Shown in pieces: positions 1 to 8,652 of a stretch of DNA of 64,000 nucleotides (position 1 is its first letter; each line of letters opens with the position of its first letter). Made by a program: the position numbers and the translations under genes. Below the pieces are notes generated by a model, which did not search any database, was not told the DNA's origin, and worked only from the letters and a program-made list of their open reading frames with translations. This stretch comes from JAMLIN01 sp964476625 (GTDB taxonomy: Bacteria; Pseudomonadota; Gammaproteobacteria; Burkholderiales; Burkholderiaceae_E). Where the stretch lies: assembly GCA_964476625.1 (NCBI GenBank), contig CAYZBJ010000006.1, positions 1 through 64,000 on the forward strand, read 5' to 3'.

Positions 1-508
1 CCGTGGCGCCGAGGGCGCGCGCCCACTGCGAGAGGATCACGCCCATGCCGCCGGCGGCCGCGTGGACCAGCACCGTATCGCCCGGCTTGACGACGTACAG
101 GCGACGCAGCAGGTACTCGGCGGTCATGCCGCGCAGCATCGTGGCCCCGGCGACTTCGTCGCTGATGTCCGTCGGCAGCAGGATCACGCGCCCGGCCGGC
201 ACATTGCGCACCGCCTGGTAGGCGCCAGGATGAAAGTAGGCCACACGCCGTCCGACGGGCAGGCCGGCGACGCCGGCGCCGACCGCATCGATGACGCCGG
301 CGCCCTGGGCGCCGAGGATCACCGGGAACGGCGTGCTCGAATGCGGACCATGCGCGCCGCGGCGCTGGTAGATGTCGGCGAAGTTCACGCCGATCGCCGT
401 CTGGCGGATGCGAACTTCGCCCGGCCCGGGCTCGCCGACATCGACCTCGATGGTCCGCAGGACCTCCGGGCCGCCATGCGCCTCGATCTGGATCGCCATC
501 GTCTTCAT
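1..508 (-). CDS. Quinone oxidoreductase (MDR superfamily), partial at the window edge
   Basis: The translated minus strand reads MKTMAIQIEAHGGPEV, then a GroES-like domain with a GVNFADIYQRRG stretch, and ends at HAAAGGMGVILSQWARALGA, the start of the Rossmann nucleotide-binding fold. These are hallmarks of NADPH:quinone oxidoreductase (Qor) type medium-chain reductases, which lack the zinc ligands of true alcohol dehydrogenases. About 169 codons are present; the family is usually 320-330 residues, so the C-terminal half lies beyond position 1. The ATG at 506-508 is preceded by a purine-rich GGGAGACAGCAGG. The gene lies downstream of and codirectional with the GntR regulator, 69 bases away. 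The cofactor and physiological quinone cannot be read from the sequence. Confidence 0.88.
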   Translation of the reverse strand, partial: MKTMAIQIEAHGGPEVLRTIEVDVGEPGPGEVRIRQTAIGVNFADIYQRRGAHGPHSSTPFPVILGAQGAGVIDAVGAGVAGLPVGRRVAYFHPGAYQAVRNVPAGRVILLPTDISDEVAGATMLRGMTAEYLLRRLYVVKPGDTVLVHAAAGGMGVILSQWARALGAT

Positions 509-547
509 TGCCTGCTGTCTCCCGTCCTTGTTTCGTGATCCCTGCAT

Positions 548-573
548 GGCCCCGCGCGCACCGGCGCGGGGCC
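548..573 (-). terminator. GC-rich hairpin after the GntR gene
   Basis: A perfect 10-bp inverted repeat (GGCCCCGCGC at 548-557 and its complement at 564-573) with a six-base loop lies just past the stop codon of the GntR gene and before the quinone oxidoreductase start. There is no T-tract, so an intrinsic terminator is only one possibility; an mRNA-stabilising or attenuating stem is another. Confidence 0.4.
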
Positions 574-577
574 GCCC

Positions 578-1270
578 CTACCGGACCGCCGCCGGCGACG
601 CCGGCACCGGGTCGAACGGCAGCCGCGCGATGGCGTCGGCATAGGTGTTGCCGCCCACCGAGATGTGGCTGGTCATGGTTCGGTAGGCGGCTTCCTCGTC
701 GCCCTGCAGGATGGCCTCGAGCACCATCTGGTGCTCGGCGAGCGAATTGCGGATGCGGCCCGGGCGATCGAACAGGCTGCCCTGGGGCTGGCGCATGCGC
801 AGGCGCATCGCGCGCAGCTGGCGCGCCAGCACATCGTTGAGGCTGCCGTCGTAGATGGCTTCATGGAACAACTGGTTGGCCGCCGCGTAGGCACCGGAAT
901 CGTCGCGCTCGGCGGCCTTGCGACAGGCCTCGTGCGCCGCCCTGAGCTCCTCCCGGAGCACGGCCGGCATCCGGCGCGCCGAGAGGCGAGCGGCCAGGCC
1001 CTCGAGCTCGACCAGCACCTCGAGCATGGCGATGTATTCGGGGGCGCTCAGCCCGGCGACCACCGCGCCCTGGCGCGGGACCGACACGACCAGGCCGGCG
1101 GACATCAGCTGCAGCAGCGCTTCGCGAGCCGGCGTGCGGGACACCTCGAAGCGTTCCATCAGGGCCTGTTCGTCGATGCGCGCCCCGGCCGTGAGCCGGC
1201 CGGTGCTGATCTCGGCTTCGATCGCCTGGCGGATCTTGTCGCTCAGGTTGACGCGGGCGGCGGACGACAT
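578..1270 (-). CDS. GntR family transcriptional regulator (FadR/FCD subfamily)
   Basis: A 230-residue protein with an N-terminal winged helix (residues about 8-70, including LSDKIRQAIEAEI and the recognition region EQALMERFEVSRTPAREALLQL) followed by an all-helical FCD ligand-binding domain (FHEAIYDGSLN, TMTSHISVGG). FCD regulators sense carboxylic acids or related metabolites, usually with a bound metal. The ATG at 1268-1270 has a GGAG five bases upstream and gives the normal family length; an upstream start at 1339 would add a non-conserved tail. It is divergent from the ABC transporter operon that begins at 1510, the classic layout for a local regulator. A palindromic site lies between the two genes. 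The effector is unknown. Confidence 0.92.
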   Translation of the reverse strand: MSSAARVNLSDKIRQAIEAEISTGRLTAGARIDEQALMERFEVSRTPAREALLQLMSAGLVVSVPRQGAVVAGLSAPEYIAMLEVLVELEGLAARLSARRMPAVLREELRAAHEACRKAAERDDSGAYAAANQLFHEAIYDGSLNDVLARQLRAMRLRMRQPQGSLFDRPGRIRNSLAEHQMVLEAILQGDEEAAYRTMTSHISVGGNTYADAIARLPFDPVPASPAAVR

Positions 1271-1385
1271 CTCGACTCCAGGTGGACGGCAGGTTCGGGC
1301 GGGGAATGCAGGTCGGACGGGCAGGCCGGACGGCCGCATTCCGATTTCATCCGAAATTCTACTGTCGCCCGAACAAATTCATACG

Positions 1386-1412
1386 ATGATCTAATGTATA
1401 CACAGAGATCAT
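1386..1412. promoter_or_regulatory. Candidate operator between the GntR gene and the transporter operon
   Basis: ATGATCT (1386-1392) and its exact complement AGATCAT (1406-1412) flank a TGTATACA palindrome (1395-1402) with nearly the same centre. The site sits in the 239-base divergent intergenic region, in its only clearly AT-rich part. FCD-type GntR proteins commonly bind short palindromes containing GT and AC half-sites. Assignment to this regulator is inference from position and symmetry. Confidence 0.5.
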
Positions 1413-1509
1413 GTGCATATACTTTACCGCGATCCGCAAGTACATGGGGCGTTTCCCAAGCCCCGGACCCGTCACGCGGCGCTTGCCGCCCCGACAAGGA
1501 GACACCCAC

Positions 1510-2562
1510 ATGGCCCTCGACCGACGTCAGTTCGTCGCAGCTGCTGCCGGAGCCGCGCTGCTTGGAAGCTGGGCAGGCGCCCGCGCGCAACAGCCCTCCA
1601 TCGAAACGCTGTACGAAGCCGCGAAGAAGGAAGGCGAGCTCACCTGGTACATCGTCTACCTGCCTTCGGAAGACGCCGAGAACGTCGGCCGCGCCTTCAC
1701 GGCGCGCTACCCCGGCGTGAAGGTCAACGTCGTGCGCACGACCGCGCAGGTGGCCTTCCAGCGCCTGAACCAGGACCTGCAGGCCAAGAGCGCGAACTGC
1801 GACGTCTTCTCGTCGACCGATATCTCGCACTACCTCGACCTCAAGCGCCGCGGCCTGCTCACGAAGTACACGCCGGCGGCGTCGGTGAACATGGACAAGC
1901 GGCTGCAGAACCTCGACGAGGACGGCTACTTCCATGTCGCCAGCGTCGCGACGATCGGCCTCATCTACAACACCGACAAGGTCAAGGCGGCCGATGCGCC
2001 CACCAGCTGGAACGACCTCACCGATCCGAAATGGCGCGGCCTCGTCTCGGTGGGCCACCCCGGCTTCAGCGGCTTCGTCGGCGTCTGGGCGATCGCGATG
2101 AAGAAGCTCTACGGCGAAGGCTGGTTCGAGAAGCTCGCCGCGAACCAGCCGCAGGTCGGCCGCTCGATCATCGACACCATCACCACCCTCGCATCGGGCG
2201 AGCGTTCCGTTTCGGCCGGCCCCATGGAGCTTGCCGCCAGCACGGCGGCCAAGGGCAATCCCCTCGGGCGGGTCGTGCCGAAGGAGGGGTCGATCCTGAT
2301 GCTCTCGCCGTCGGCCATCATGTCCAACGCGCCCCATCCCAATGCCTCGAAGCTGTTCATGGAGTTCCTGATCGGATCGGAGGAGGTCGACCAGCTTTCG
2401 ATCGACCGCTACGGGATTCCCAAGCGCGCCGGCGCCAAGCCCCGGGAAGGCGTGCTCGGCTTCGAGGATCCGAACCGGGTCTTCCTGCGCCCGACTCCCC
2501 AGGAATCGGTGGACGAACTGCGGGGCGTGATCGAGCTCTGGCGCGACGCCTTCGGGGTCTGA
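1510..2562 (+). CDS. ABC transporter solute-binding protein, FbpA/AfuA-like, Tat-exported
   Basis: A 350-residue periplasmic binding protein (bacterial solute-binding family 1, COG1840-like). The N-terminus MALDRRQFVAAAAGAALLGS carries a twin-arginine motif followed by a hydrophobic stretch and an ARAQQ cleavage region, so Tat export is expected. The body contains stretches typical of the ferric/2-aminoethylphosphonate-type binding proteins (ETLYEAAKKEGELTWY, VARLYNTDKV-like region LIYNTDKVKAADAPTSW). The ATG at 1510 is preceded by AAGGAGACACCCAC and gives a complete Tat signal; an upstream in-frame start would bury it. First gene of the transporter operon; the permease starts four bases after its stop. 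The ligand could be iron, an organophosphonate or another small anion; the neighbouring CoA-ester genes favour an organic substrate. Confidence 0.9.
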   Translation: MALDRRQFVAAAAGAALLGSWAGARAQQPSIETLYEAAKKEGELTWYIVYLPSEDAENVGRAFTARYPGVKVNVVRTTAQVAFQRLNQDLQAKSANCDVFSSTDISHYLDLKRRGLLTKYTPAASVNMDKRLQNLDEDGYFHVASVATIGLIYNTDKVKAADAPTSWNDLTDPKWRGLVSVGHPGFSGFVGVWAIAMKKLYGEGWFEKLAANQPQVGRSIIDTITTLASGERSVSAGPMELAASTAAKGNPLGRVVPKEGSILMLSPSAIMSNAPHPNASKLFMEFLIGSEEVDQLSIDRYGIPKRAGAKPREGVLGFEDPNRVFLRPTPQESVDELRGVIELWRDAFGV

Positions 2563-2566
2563 ACCG

Positions 2567-4291
2567 ATGGCCGCCACGCCGACCCCGATGCTGGCGGGGT
2601 TCAGACCGCGAGCGTCGAGCCGCCTCGCCGATCCGTCCCTGTGGCTGTTCGGCGTACTGATCGTGTTGCTGGTCTTCCTGGTCGCCAACCCGATCCTGCG
2701 GCTCATTTGGGACAGTCTCTCCTCGGCCGGGGGCGAACCGACCCTGCGCAACTACGCGCAGGCGTTCGGGCGGACTCGCCAGGTGCAGGCGATGGTCAAC
2801 TCGCTCTACCTCGGCGCGGCGGTCACGTTCATCTCGCTGCTGCTCGGCGTACCGCTGGCGATGGCGGTCTCGCGCACCAACATGCCGGGGCGCGGGCTGA
2901 CCAACCTGATCGTGCTCGCTGCCTTCGTGATGCCGAACTTCCTCGGCGCGATTGCCTGGATCCTGCTTGCGGGGCCCAATGCCGGCTGGCTCAACCGCGC
3001 CTGGATCGGCCTGTTCGGCGGCGAGCGGGGCCCGTTCAACATCTTCAGCTTCTGGGGCCTGTCCTTCGTCATCGCGCTGTACATCTTTCCGCTGGTGTAC
3101 GTGTTCACGAAATCGGCGCTCGACCTCGTGTCCACCGAGCTCGAGGATGCCGCCTCGATCCATGGGGCGGGCAAGCTGCATACCCTCACGCGGGTGACCC
3201 TGCCCCTGGTGATGCCCTCGATCGTGGGCGCCGGGATCCTCATCTTCCTCGAAGCGGTCGCGCTCTACGGCACGCCGGCCCTGATCGCGATACCGGCGGG
3301 CATCAACCTCGCCACGATCCAGATCAGCAGCTTCTTCGAGTATCCGATCCGCATCAACCAGGCCGCTGCGTTCGCCATGCCGATCCTGCTGCTGACGGTG
3401 GTCATGCTGTGGATGCAGCGGCGCATCCTTTCGCGCAAGGGCTTCGTGTCGGTTTCGGGCAAGGGCGGCGAGCGCCGGCCCTTCGATATCGGCTTCTGGA
3501 AGTGGCCCTTGCTCGCGTATTCCGCCCTGATCGGCGTGCTGGCGGTGGTGCTGCCCCTGTTCATCCTGGTCGTCGCCTCGCTCTCGAAGGCCTGGGCCCG
3601 GGGGCTGGCGAGCGGCAACCTGACCTTCGCCAACTACTACGACATCTTTTTCCAGCAACTGACCGTGCGCTCGGCGCTGATCAACACCGTGACCTACTCC
3701 GCCGTCACCGCGCTCGTGTGCGTCGGCATCGGCATGTGCGTGGCCTACGCGGTGCAGCGGCGCATCACGCCGTTCCCCAACGTGGTGCTGGCGCTGGCCA
3801 TCGCGCCGGTGGCGGTGCCCGGCCTGATCCTGGCGATCGGCCTGTACGCCGCCTACGCCGGGCCCCCGTTCTCGCTCTACGGCATGGGCGCCCTGATCGT
3901 GATCGCCTTCACCACCCGTTTCCTGCCGATCGCGGTGGTCGGGTGCTCCGCCTCGGTGCGCTCGCTCAATCCCGAGCTCGAGGAGGCGGTGCGGGTGCTG
4001 GGCGGCGGGCGCCTGACGGTCATGTCGACGGTCGTCTTCCCGCTGCTTCGCAAGACCCTGGCGGGCATCTTCATCCTGGTGTTCGTGATCTGCACCAAGG
4101 AACTCTCGACCGCCATCTTCCTGACCGGCCCCGAGTCGCGCGTGGTCTCGGTGCTGACTCTGGACCTCAGCGAGCAGGGCAACTACGAGACCCTGGCGGC
4201 GATGGGCGTGGTGTTGGTCGTGGTCACCACGCTGGTCGTTGCCGCGGGCATGCGCATCGCGGGTCGCGACTTCATGCTGCGGCGTGGCTGA
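2567..4291 (+). CDS. ABC transporter permease, fused double BPD domain (FbpB/ThiP type)
   Basis: A 574-residue inner-membrane protein with two binding-protein-dependent transport domains in tandem, each with about six membrane segments. The cytoplasmic coupling (EAA) loops are visible near STELEDAASIHGAG and NPELEEAVRVLGGG. Such fused permeases are typical of FbpB/ThiP-like importers and work as one polypeptide in place of a dimer. Start ATG at 2567, four bases after the upstream stop, indicates cotranslation. It should partner with the solute-binding protein and the ATPase on either side. Confidence 0.93.
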   Translation: MAATPTPMLAGFRPRASSRLADPSLWLFGVLIVLLVFLVANPILRLIWDSLSSAGGEPTLRNYAQAFGRTRQVQAMVNSLYLGAAVTFISLLLGVPLAMAVSRTNMPGRGLTNLIVLAAFVMPNFLGAIAWILLAGPNAGWLNRAWIGLFGGERGPFNIFSFWGLSFVIALYIFPLVYVFTKSALDLVSTELEDAASIHGAGKLHTLTRVTLPLVMPSIVGAGILIFLEAVALYGTPALIAIPAGINLATIQISSFFEYPIRINQAAAFAMPILLLTVVMLWMQRRILSRKGFVSVSGKGGERRPFDIGFWKWPLLAYSALIGVLAVVLPLFILVVASLSKAWARGLASGNLTFANYYDIFFQQLTVRSALINTVTYSAVTALVCVGIGMCVAYAVQRRITPFPNVVLALAIAPVAVPGLILAIGLYAAYAGPPFSLYGMGALIVIAFTTRFLPIAVVGCSASVRSLNPELEEAVRVLGGGRLTVMSTVVFPLLRKTLAGIFILVFVICTKELSTAIFLTGPESRVVSVLTLDLSEQGNYETLAAMGVVLVVVTTLVVAAGMRIAGRDFMLRRG

Positions 4292-4334
4292 GGCCGGCCG
4301 TGTCCATCCACCGAGTTCCATTCCAAGAGCGCGT

Positions 4335-5396
4335 ATGTCGAAACTGGTCCTGAACAGCGTCTCCAAGGCCTACGGCAAGACCAAGGTGGTCGACAGCCTG
4401 GACCTGTCGCTCGAGAAGGGCGAGCTGGTCACCCTGCTCGGGCCTTCTGGCTGCGGGAAGACGACCACCTTGCGCATGATCGCCGGCTTCATCGAGCTGA
4501 GCGAGGGCAGCATCGCGATCGACGGCCAGGAGATCTCCGACCCGAAGCGCACCGTGCCGCCCGAGCGCCGCGGCATGTCGATGATCTTCCAGAGCTATGC
4601 GATCTGGCCCAACATGACCGTGGCCGAGAACGTCGCGTTCGGGCTCAAGGTGCGCCGCACGCCGGCCGACGAGATGAAGCGGCGGGTCGACGAGATCCTC
4701 GATATCGTCAAGCTCGGCCCGCTCGCCCAGCGCTATCCGGCCGAGCTCTCGGGCGGCCAGCAGCAGCGGGTCGCCTTGGCGCGCGCGATGGTGGTGCGCC
4801 CGGAAGTGCTGCTGCTCGATGAACCGCTGTCGAACCTCGATGCCAACCTGCGCGAGGAGATGGCCAGCGAGATCCGCCGCCTGCACGACGAGTTCCGCTA
4901 CACCACCGTCTACGTCACCCACGACCAGGCCGAAGCGATGACGATCTCCGATCGCATCGCGGTACTGAACCTCGGCCGGCTCGAGCAGATCGATACCCCG
5001 TGGAACCTGTACAACCGGCCGCGCACACCCTTCGTGGCCGGCTTCATCGGCCAGACCAACCTGGTGGCGGGCGAGCTCAGCGACGGGCGCATCACCTTGC
5101 CGGGCCTGGGCGGCGCGCTGCCGGTCGTCGATGGCGCGCCGCGCGATGCGGCCCAGGCGCAGGTGTCGATCCGCCCGCAGTCGCTCTATCTTGGCGCTTC
5201 CGCCAACGGCGCACTGCCGATGGGCGAAGTCGCCATCGTCGCGCGGACCTACCTCGGCGAGTACTGGGACTACCAGGTCCGTCCGGTCGATGGGGGCGAA
5301 CTCATGAAGGTCCATGCGCCGCCCTCGAGCGTGCTGGAGATCGGCCATCGCTCGATGCTGTCGATCGATCCGGCCGGCGTGGCCGTGGTCGGCTGA
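4335..5396 (+). CDS. ABC transporter ATP-binding protein (FbpC/PotA-like)
   Basis: A 353-residue ATPase with Walker A GPSGCGKTT (about residue 36), the signature LSGGQQQR (about 138), Walker B VLLLDEPLSNLD (about 158), the H-loop in YVTHDQAEAMT, and a C-terminal TOBE-type regulatory domain (VSIRPQSLYL onward). It energises the permease upstream. The start MSKLVLNSVSKAYG at 4335 fits the family; an upstream in-frame ATG would overlap the permease and add a non-conserved segment. Substrate unknown, as for the rest of the transporter. Confidence 0.93.
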   Translation: MSKLVLNSVSKAYGKTKVVDSLDLSLEKGELVTLLGPSGCGKTTTLRMIAGFIELSEGSIAIDGQEISDPKRTVPPERRGMSMIFQSYAIWPNMTVAENVAFGLKVRRTPADEMKRRVDEILDIVKLGPLAQRYPAELSGGQQQRVALARAMVVRPEVLLLDEPLSNLDANLREEMASEIRRLHDEFRYTTVYVTHDQAEAMTISDRIAVLNLGRLEQIDTPWNLYNRPRTPFVAGFIGQTNLVAGELSDGRITLPGLGGALPVVDGAPRDAAQAQVSIRPQSLYLGASANGALPMGEVAIVARTYLGEYWDYQVRPVDGGELMKVHAPPSSVLEIGHRSMLSIDPAGVAVVG

Positions 5397-5431
5397 ACAC
5401 GCCGAGCGAATGATTCTCCCGAAGGAAAGCA

Positions 5432-6641
5432 ATGCCTGACACCAGCAATCCGCAACTGCCCCTGTCACGATACAAGGTGCTCGACCTCACCATCGCCCGC
5501 GCCGGCCCCGCCGCGGTGCGCCTGCTGTCCGACTGGGGCGCCGACGTCACGCGCGTCGAGCCGCCGCCGCCGCGCGACCGCGGCTCGGTCACCGGTCGCC
5601 GCCGCGGCTCGGACGAGCAGAACCTGCACCGGAACAAGCGCAGCCTTTGCGTGGACCTGAAATCGCCGCGCGGCGGCGAGATCCTGCGCAAGCTGATCGA
5701 TCGCACCGACGTGGTGGTCGAGAACTTCCGCTCCGATGTCAAGAAGCGCCTCGGCCTCGACTACGAACGGCTGCGGGCCATCAACCCGGGGATCATCCTC
5801 GCGAGCATCTCCGGCTTCGGCCAGGACGGCCCCTACAGCGACCGACCCGGCGTCGACCAGATCGTGCAAGGCATGAGCGGCCTGAGCTCGGTCACCGGCG
5901 AGCCCGGTCGCGGCCCGATGCGCGTGGGGATCGCCATCGCCGACACCACCGCCGGCATGTTCCTCGGCCAGGGCATCCTGCTCGCGCTGCTCCATCGCGA
6001 GCACACCGGCGAGGGGCAGTGGGTGCACACCTCGCTGATCGAGGGCATGCTGAACAAGCTCGACTTCCAGGGCGCGCGCTATACCGTCAGTGGCGAAGTC
6101 GGGGGGCAGGAGGGCAACAGCCATCCGACCCTGGTGCCGATGGGCACCTTCCGCGCCAGCGACGGCCACGTCAACGTCGCCGCGCCGACCCCGCGCATGT
6201 GGGAGAACTTCTGCAAGTCGCTCGGCGCGCAGGCCCTGCTCGACAAGCCCGAGTACGCCGATCCGGCGGGGCGTACCCGGGCGCGCTACCAGCTTGACCA
6301 GGACATCGAGGCGGTGACCTCGAAGTTCACGGCCGCCGACCTGATCGAGCGCCTGAACAAGGCGGGCGTGCCCTGCGGGCCGATCTACGACATCGGCCAG
6401 GCCTTCGAGGATCCGCAGGCCCGGCATTTGCGGATGACGCGGCCGGCCCTGCACCCGGTGCTCGGCGAGATCCAGCTGGTGCGCTCGCCGATCAACCTGT
6501 CGCGTTGTCCGCAACCCGAGCGCTTCCACCACGCCGCGCCGGATCCCGGTGCCGAGANNNNNNNNNNACGAGCTGCTGCGCGAGCTGGGCTACGACGCCG
6601 CCACGATCGAGACGATGAAGCGCGACGGCGCCGTCGCCTGA
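5432..6641 (+). CDS. CaiB/BaiF (class III) CoA-transferase, interrupted by an assembly gap
   Basis: Moves CoA between carboxylic acids. The N-terminus YKVLDLTIARAGPAAVRLLSDWGADV and the motifs NKRSLCVDLKSPRG, ASISGFGQDGPY and GVDQIVQGMSG are family III hallmarks. The usual catalytic aspartate position appears as Glu in the TSLIEGML segment, a variation I recall as common in uncharacterised members. Ten Ns at 6558-6567 interrupt the gene; after the gap a typical C-terminus (ELLRELGYDAATIETMKRDG) ends at TGA 6639-6641, but one base out of frame with the 5' part. A gap of 9 or 12 bases would restore a normal product of about 400 residues, so the N count is probably arbitrary. It follows the ATPase by 35 bases and precedes an enoyl-CoA hydratase homolog. 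Confidence 0.9.
6558..6567. other. Assembly gap (10 Ns)
   Basis: Ten undetermined bases inside the CoA-transferase gene. Reading-frame continuity across the gene needs a number of bases divisible by three, so the real length differs from ten. Confidence 0.99.
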
Positions 6642-6672
6642 GCGCCAGCCAACCGAACGAATGGAGATATCG

Positions 6673-7419
6673 ATGGGAACCCCCGAACTGAAAGTCGACG
6701 GCGCCGTCGCGAGCATCACGCTCAAGCGCCCCGAGCGGGCGAACCGGCTCGAACCCGACGACCTCGCGGCGATCGCCGAGCACATCGCCGCCGTCAACGC
6801 GATGCCCGGGGTGCTGGTGCTGCGGCTGCAGTCCGAAGGCAAGTACTTCTGCGCCGGCTACGACATCAACCGCATGGGCCAGGCCCGCTCGGTGAACTTC
6901 GAGGACGTCGTCAACGCGCTCGAGGATGCCCGCCCGGTCACCGTCGCGGTGATGCAGGGCAGCGTCTATGGCGGGGGCACCGACTTCGCGCTCGCCTGCG
7001 ACTTCCGGATCGGGGTGCCTGGCATGGAGATGTTCATGCCAGCGGCCCGGCTCGGCCTGCACTTCTACCGCCGCGGCCTCGAGCGCTACTTCAGCCGGCT
7101 CGGCCTGGACAATGCCAAGCGCCTGTTCCTGACCTCCGAGACCATCGAGGCCGAGCGGATGCTGGCGATCGGCTTCCTCACCGACCTCGTCGCGCCGGAG
7201 GAGCTGGCCGGGGCCGCGGAGCGCCTGTGCTCGACGGTGGCATCGATGGCGCCGATCGCCGTGGTCGGGATGAAGAAGCATCTCAACCGCATCGCGCGCG
7301 GCACCCTGGACGTCGCCGAGCTGCACGAGGACATCGCTCGCGCGGTGTCGTCCGAAGACCTCAAGGAAGGGGCGGCCGCCTGGGCCGAGAAGCGCGCGCC
7401 GCGCTTTACCGGGCGCTGA
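6673..7419 (+). CDS. Enoyl-CoA hydratase/isomerase (crotonase) family protein with altered active site
   Basis: A 248-residue crotonase-fold protein. The CoA-binding/oxyanion segments are present (KYFCAGYD near residue 57 and GSVYGGG near 97), as is the C-terminal region ending WAEKRAPRFTGR. The two glutamates used by classical hydratases are not seen at their usual places: after GGG the order is TDFALACD instead of the common CELA-type sequence, and the expected PE motif reads MPAARLGLHF. A different crotonase reaction (isomerisation, hydrolysis, C-C lyase) is therefore possible. The ATG at 6673 has GGAG six bases upstream; an in-frame ATG at 6661 overlaps that site and is less likely. Last gene of the operon with the CoA-transferase. 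Confidence 0.88.
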   Translation: MGTPELKVDGAVASITLKRPERANRLEPDDLAAIAEHIAAVNAMPGVLVLRLQSEGKYFCAGYDINRMGQARSVNFEDVVNALEDARPVTVAVMQGSVYGGGTDFALACDFRIGVPGMEMFMPAARLGLHFYRRGLERYFSRLGLDNAKRLFLTSETIEAERMLAIGFLTDLVAPEELAGAAERLCSTVASMAPIAVVGMKKHLNRIARGTLDVAELHEDIARAVSSEDLKEGAAAWAEKRAPRFTGR

Positions 7420-7442
7420 GGACGGATCGCGCTACTTGCGCG

Positions 7443-8315
7443 TCACACCGCCGCCAGCGGCAGGTCGAGCGTCGTGGTGCGCACGAGTTCGCGACGCTGC
7501 GTGGTGTCCTCGAAGCGGGTGCCCCGGTGCATGGTGCAGCGGTTGTCCCAGATGACGACGTCGCCCGCGCGCCACTTGTGCCGGTAGACGAACTGCGGCC
7601 GGGTGGCGTGCTCGATCAGATCGAGCAGCAGGAGCCGGCTCTCGGGTACGGGCCAGTCGACCAGGTGCGAGATATGCGAAGCGAGGTAGAGCGCCTTGCG
7701 CCCCGAGCCCGGGATCGTCCGGACCAGCGGCTGGATCGCACCCGGCAGGCGCTGGCGCTCGGCCTCGGAGAATTCGAAGCCCAGGGTGCTGCGCGAATGG
7801 ACGATCGAGTGGAAGGCCCGCAGGCCCTCGACCCGCTGGCGCAAGTCCGCGTCGAGCGCATCGTAGGCGGCGCGCATGTCGGCGTACTCGGTATCGGCGC
7901 CCTCCATGGGGACCACCTTGGCCGCCAGGAGGGAGTAGCGGCCGCAAGGCTCGACGAAGGATGCGTCGGTATGCCACAGGCGGTTCGCCAGGTTGTTCAT
8001 CCGGCGCCGGTCGTTCGCCGCCATGACCTGGCCGTCGTCGGCCACGTTGCTGATGTCGGTGAGGCCTTCGTCGCCATGGCGGTTCTTCGCCACCGCCGCC
8101 GCTGAAGTGGCGCGGTGAATCCGGCCATCGAAGCGCTCGGCGAACGCGAGCTGCTCCTGGTGCGACAGGTGCTGGTCGCGAAAGACCAGTACCGCGTACT
8201 CGTCCATCCCGCGACGGATCGCCGCCAGGGTTTCGGGATCATGGCAGGACCGCAGCTCGACGCCGGCAGCCTCGGCGACGAACAGGGGGTGCAGGGAGGT
8301 GAAACCTGAGGGCAT
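7443..8315 (-). CDS. TfdA/TauD family 2-oxoglutarate-dependent dioxygenase
   Basis: A 290-residue non-haem iron(II) dioxygenase. The iron-binding HxD is seen in RLWHTDASF, the distal histidine in CTMHRGTRF, and a 2-oxoglutarate-binding arginine lies downstream in the FEDTTQRRELVRTT segment. The domain reads LHPLFVAEAAGVEL at the N-terminus, like 2,4-dichlorophenoxyacetate or taurine dioxygenases, which hydroxylate next to an ether, sulfonate or similar group so that it is released. The ATG at 8313-8315 has GGAGA upstream; a longer reading from 8357 is less likely. It is convergent with the crotonase gene, 23 bases between stops, so it probably has its own promoter. The substrate is unknown. 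Confidence 0.9.
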   Translation of the reverse strand: MPSGFTSLHPLFVAEAAGVELRSCHDPETLAAIRRGMDEYAVLVFRDQHLSHQEQLAFAERFDGRIHRATSAAAVAKNRHGDEGLTDISNVADDGQVMAANDRRRMNNLANRLWHTDASFVEPCGRYSLLAAKVVPMEGADTEYADMRAAYDALDADLRQRVEGLRAFHSIVHSRSTLGFEFSEAERQRLPGAIQPLVRTIPGSGRKALYLASHISHLVDWPVPESRLLLLDLIEHATRPQFVYRHKWRAGDVVIWDNRCTMHRGTRFEDTTQRRELVRTTTLDLPLAAV

Positions 8316-8652
8316 GGACTTGTCTCCGGCGCCCGCAGCTGGCGGGGTTCCGGCCATCCTAGCGGGACCTTGGGGATGCGTCCATCGGGAGTCGGGACGA
8401 CCGTACGCCTGTGCCGCCAGTCAACCGCGCGAAAAACATGGCTACCCATGCGGTGCTCAGCATCGGCCTGTACCTCGCCGCGAGCGCGCTTGCGCCTCGG
8501 TAAACCGACGCTTGCAAATTTGACGGTTGAAGGAAAGTCGTTCAATGGGTGTAATCCGTGACGCCGCCGCCTTGCCGGAATGGTGACCCTGCGGTCGCTA
8601 AGGATGTTCTCGCCATCACTGTGAGCATCCGCGAACCAAACGGAGAGCAACC
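8316..8652. other. Intergenic region between dioxygenase and DUF1330 genes
   Basis: A 337-base divergent intergenic stretch. Its right half is clearly more AT-rich than the flanking core genes. A TTGACG hexamer lies at 8520-8525, but no -10 box at proper spacing could be found. No convincing gene, RNA or repeat was seen. Confidence 0.4.

Noticed and set aside
2357..4366. Long antisense open frame opposite the permease gene
   Set aside because: Histidine- and arginine-rich low-complexity translation of the kind produced by opposite-strand reading of GC-rich genes; the permease reading is clear.
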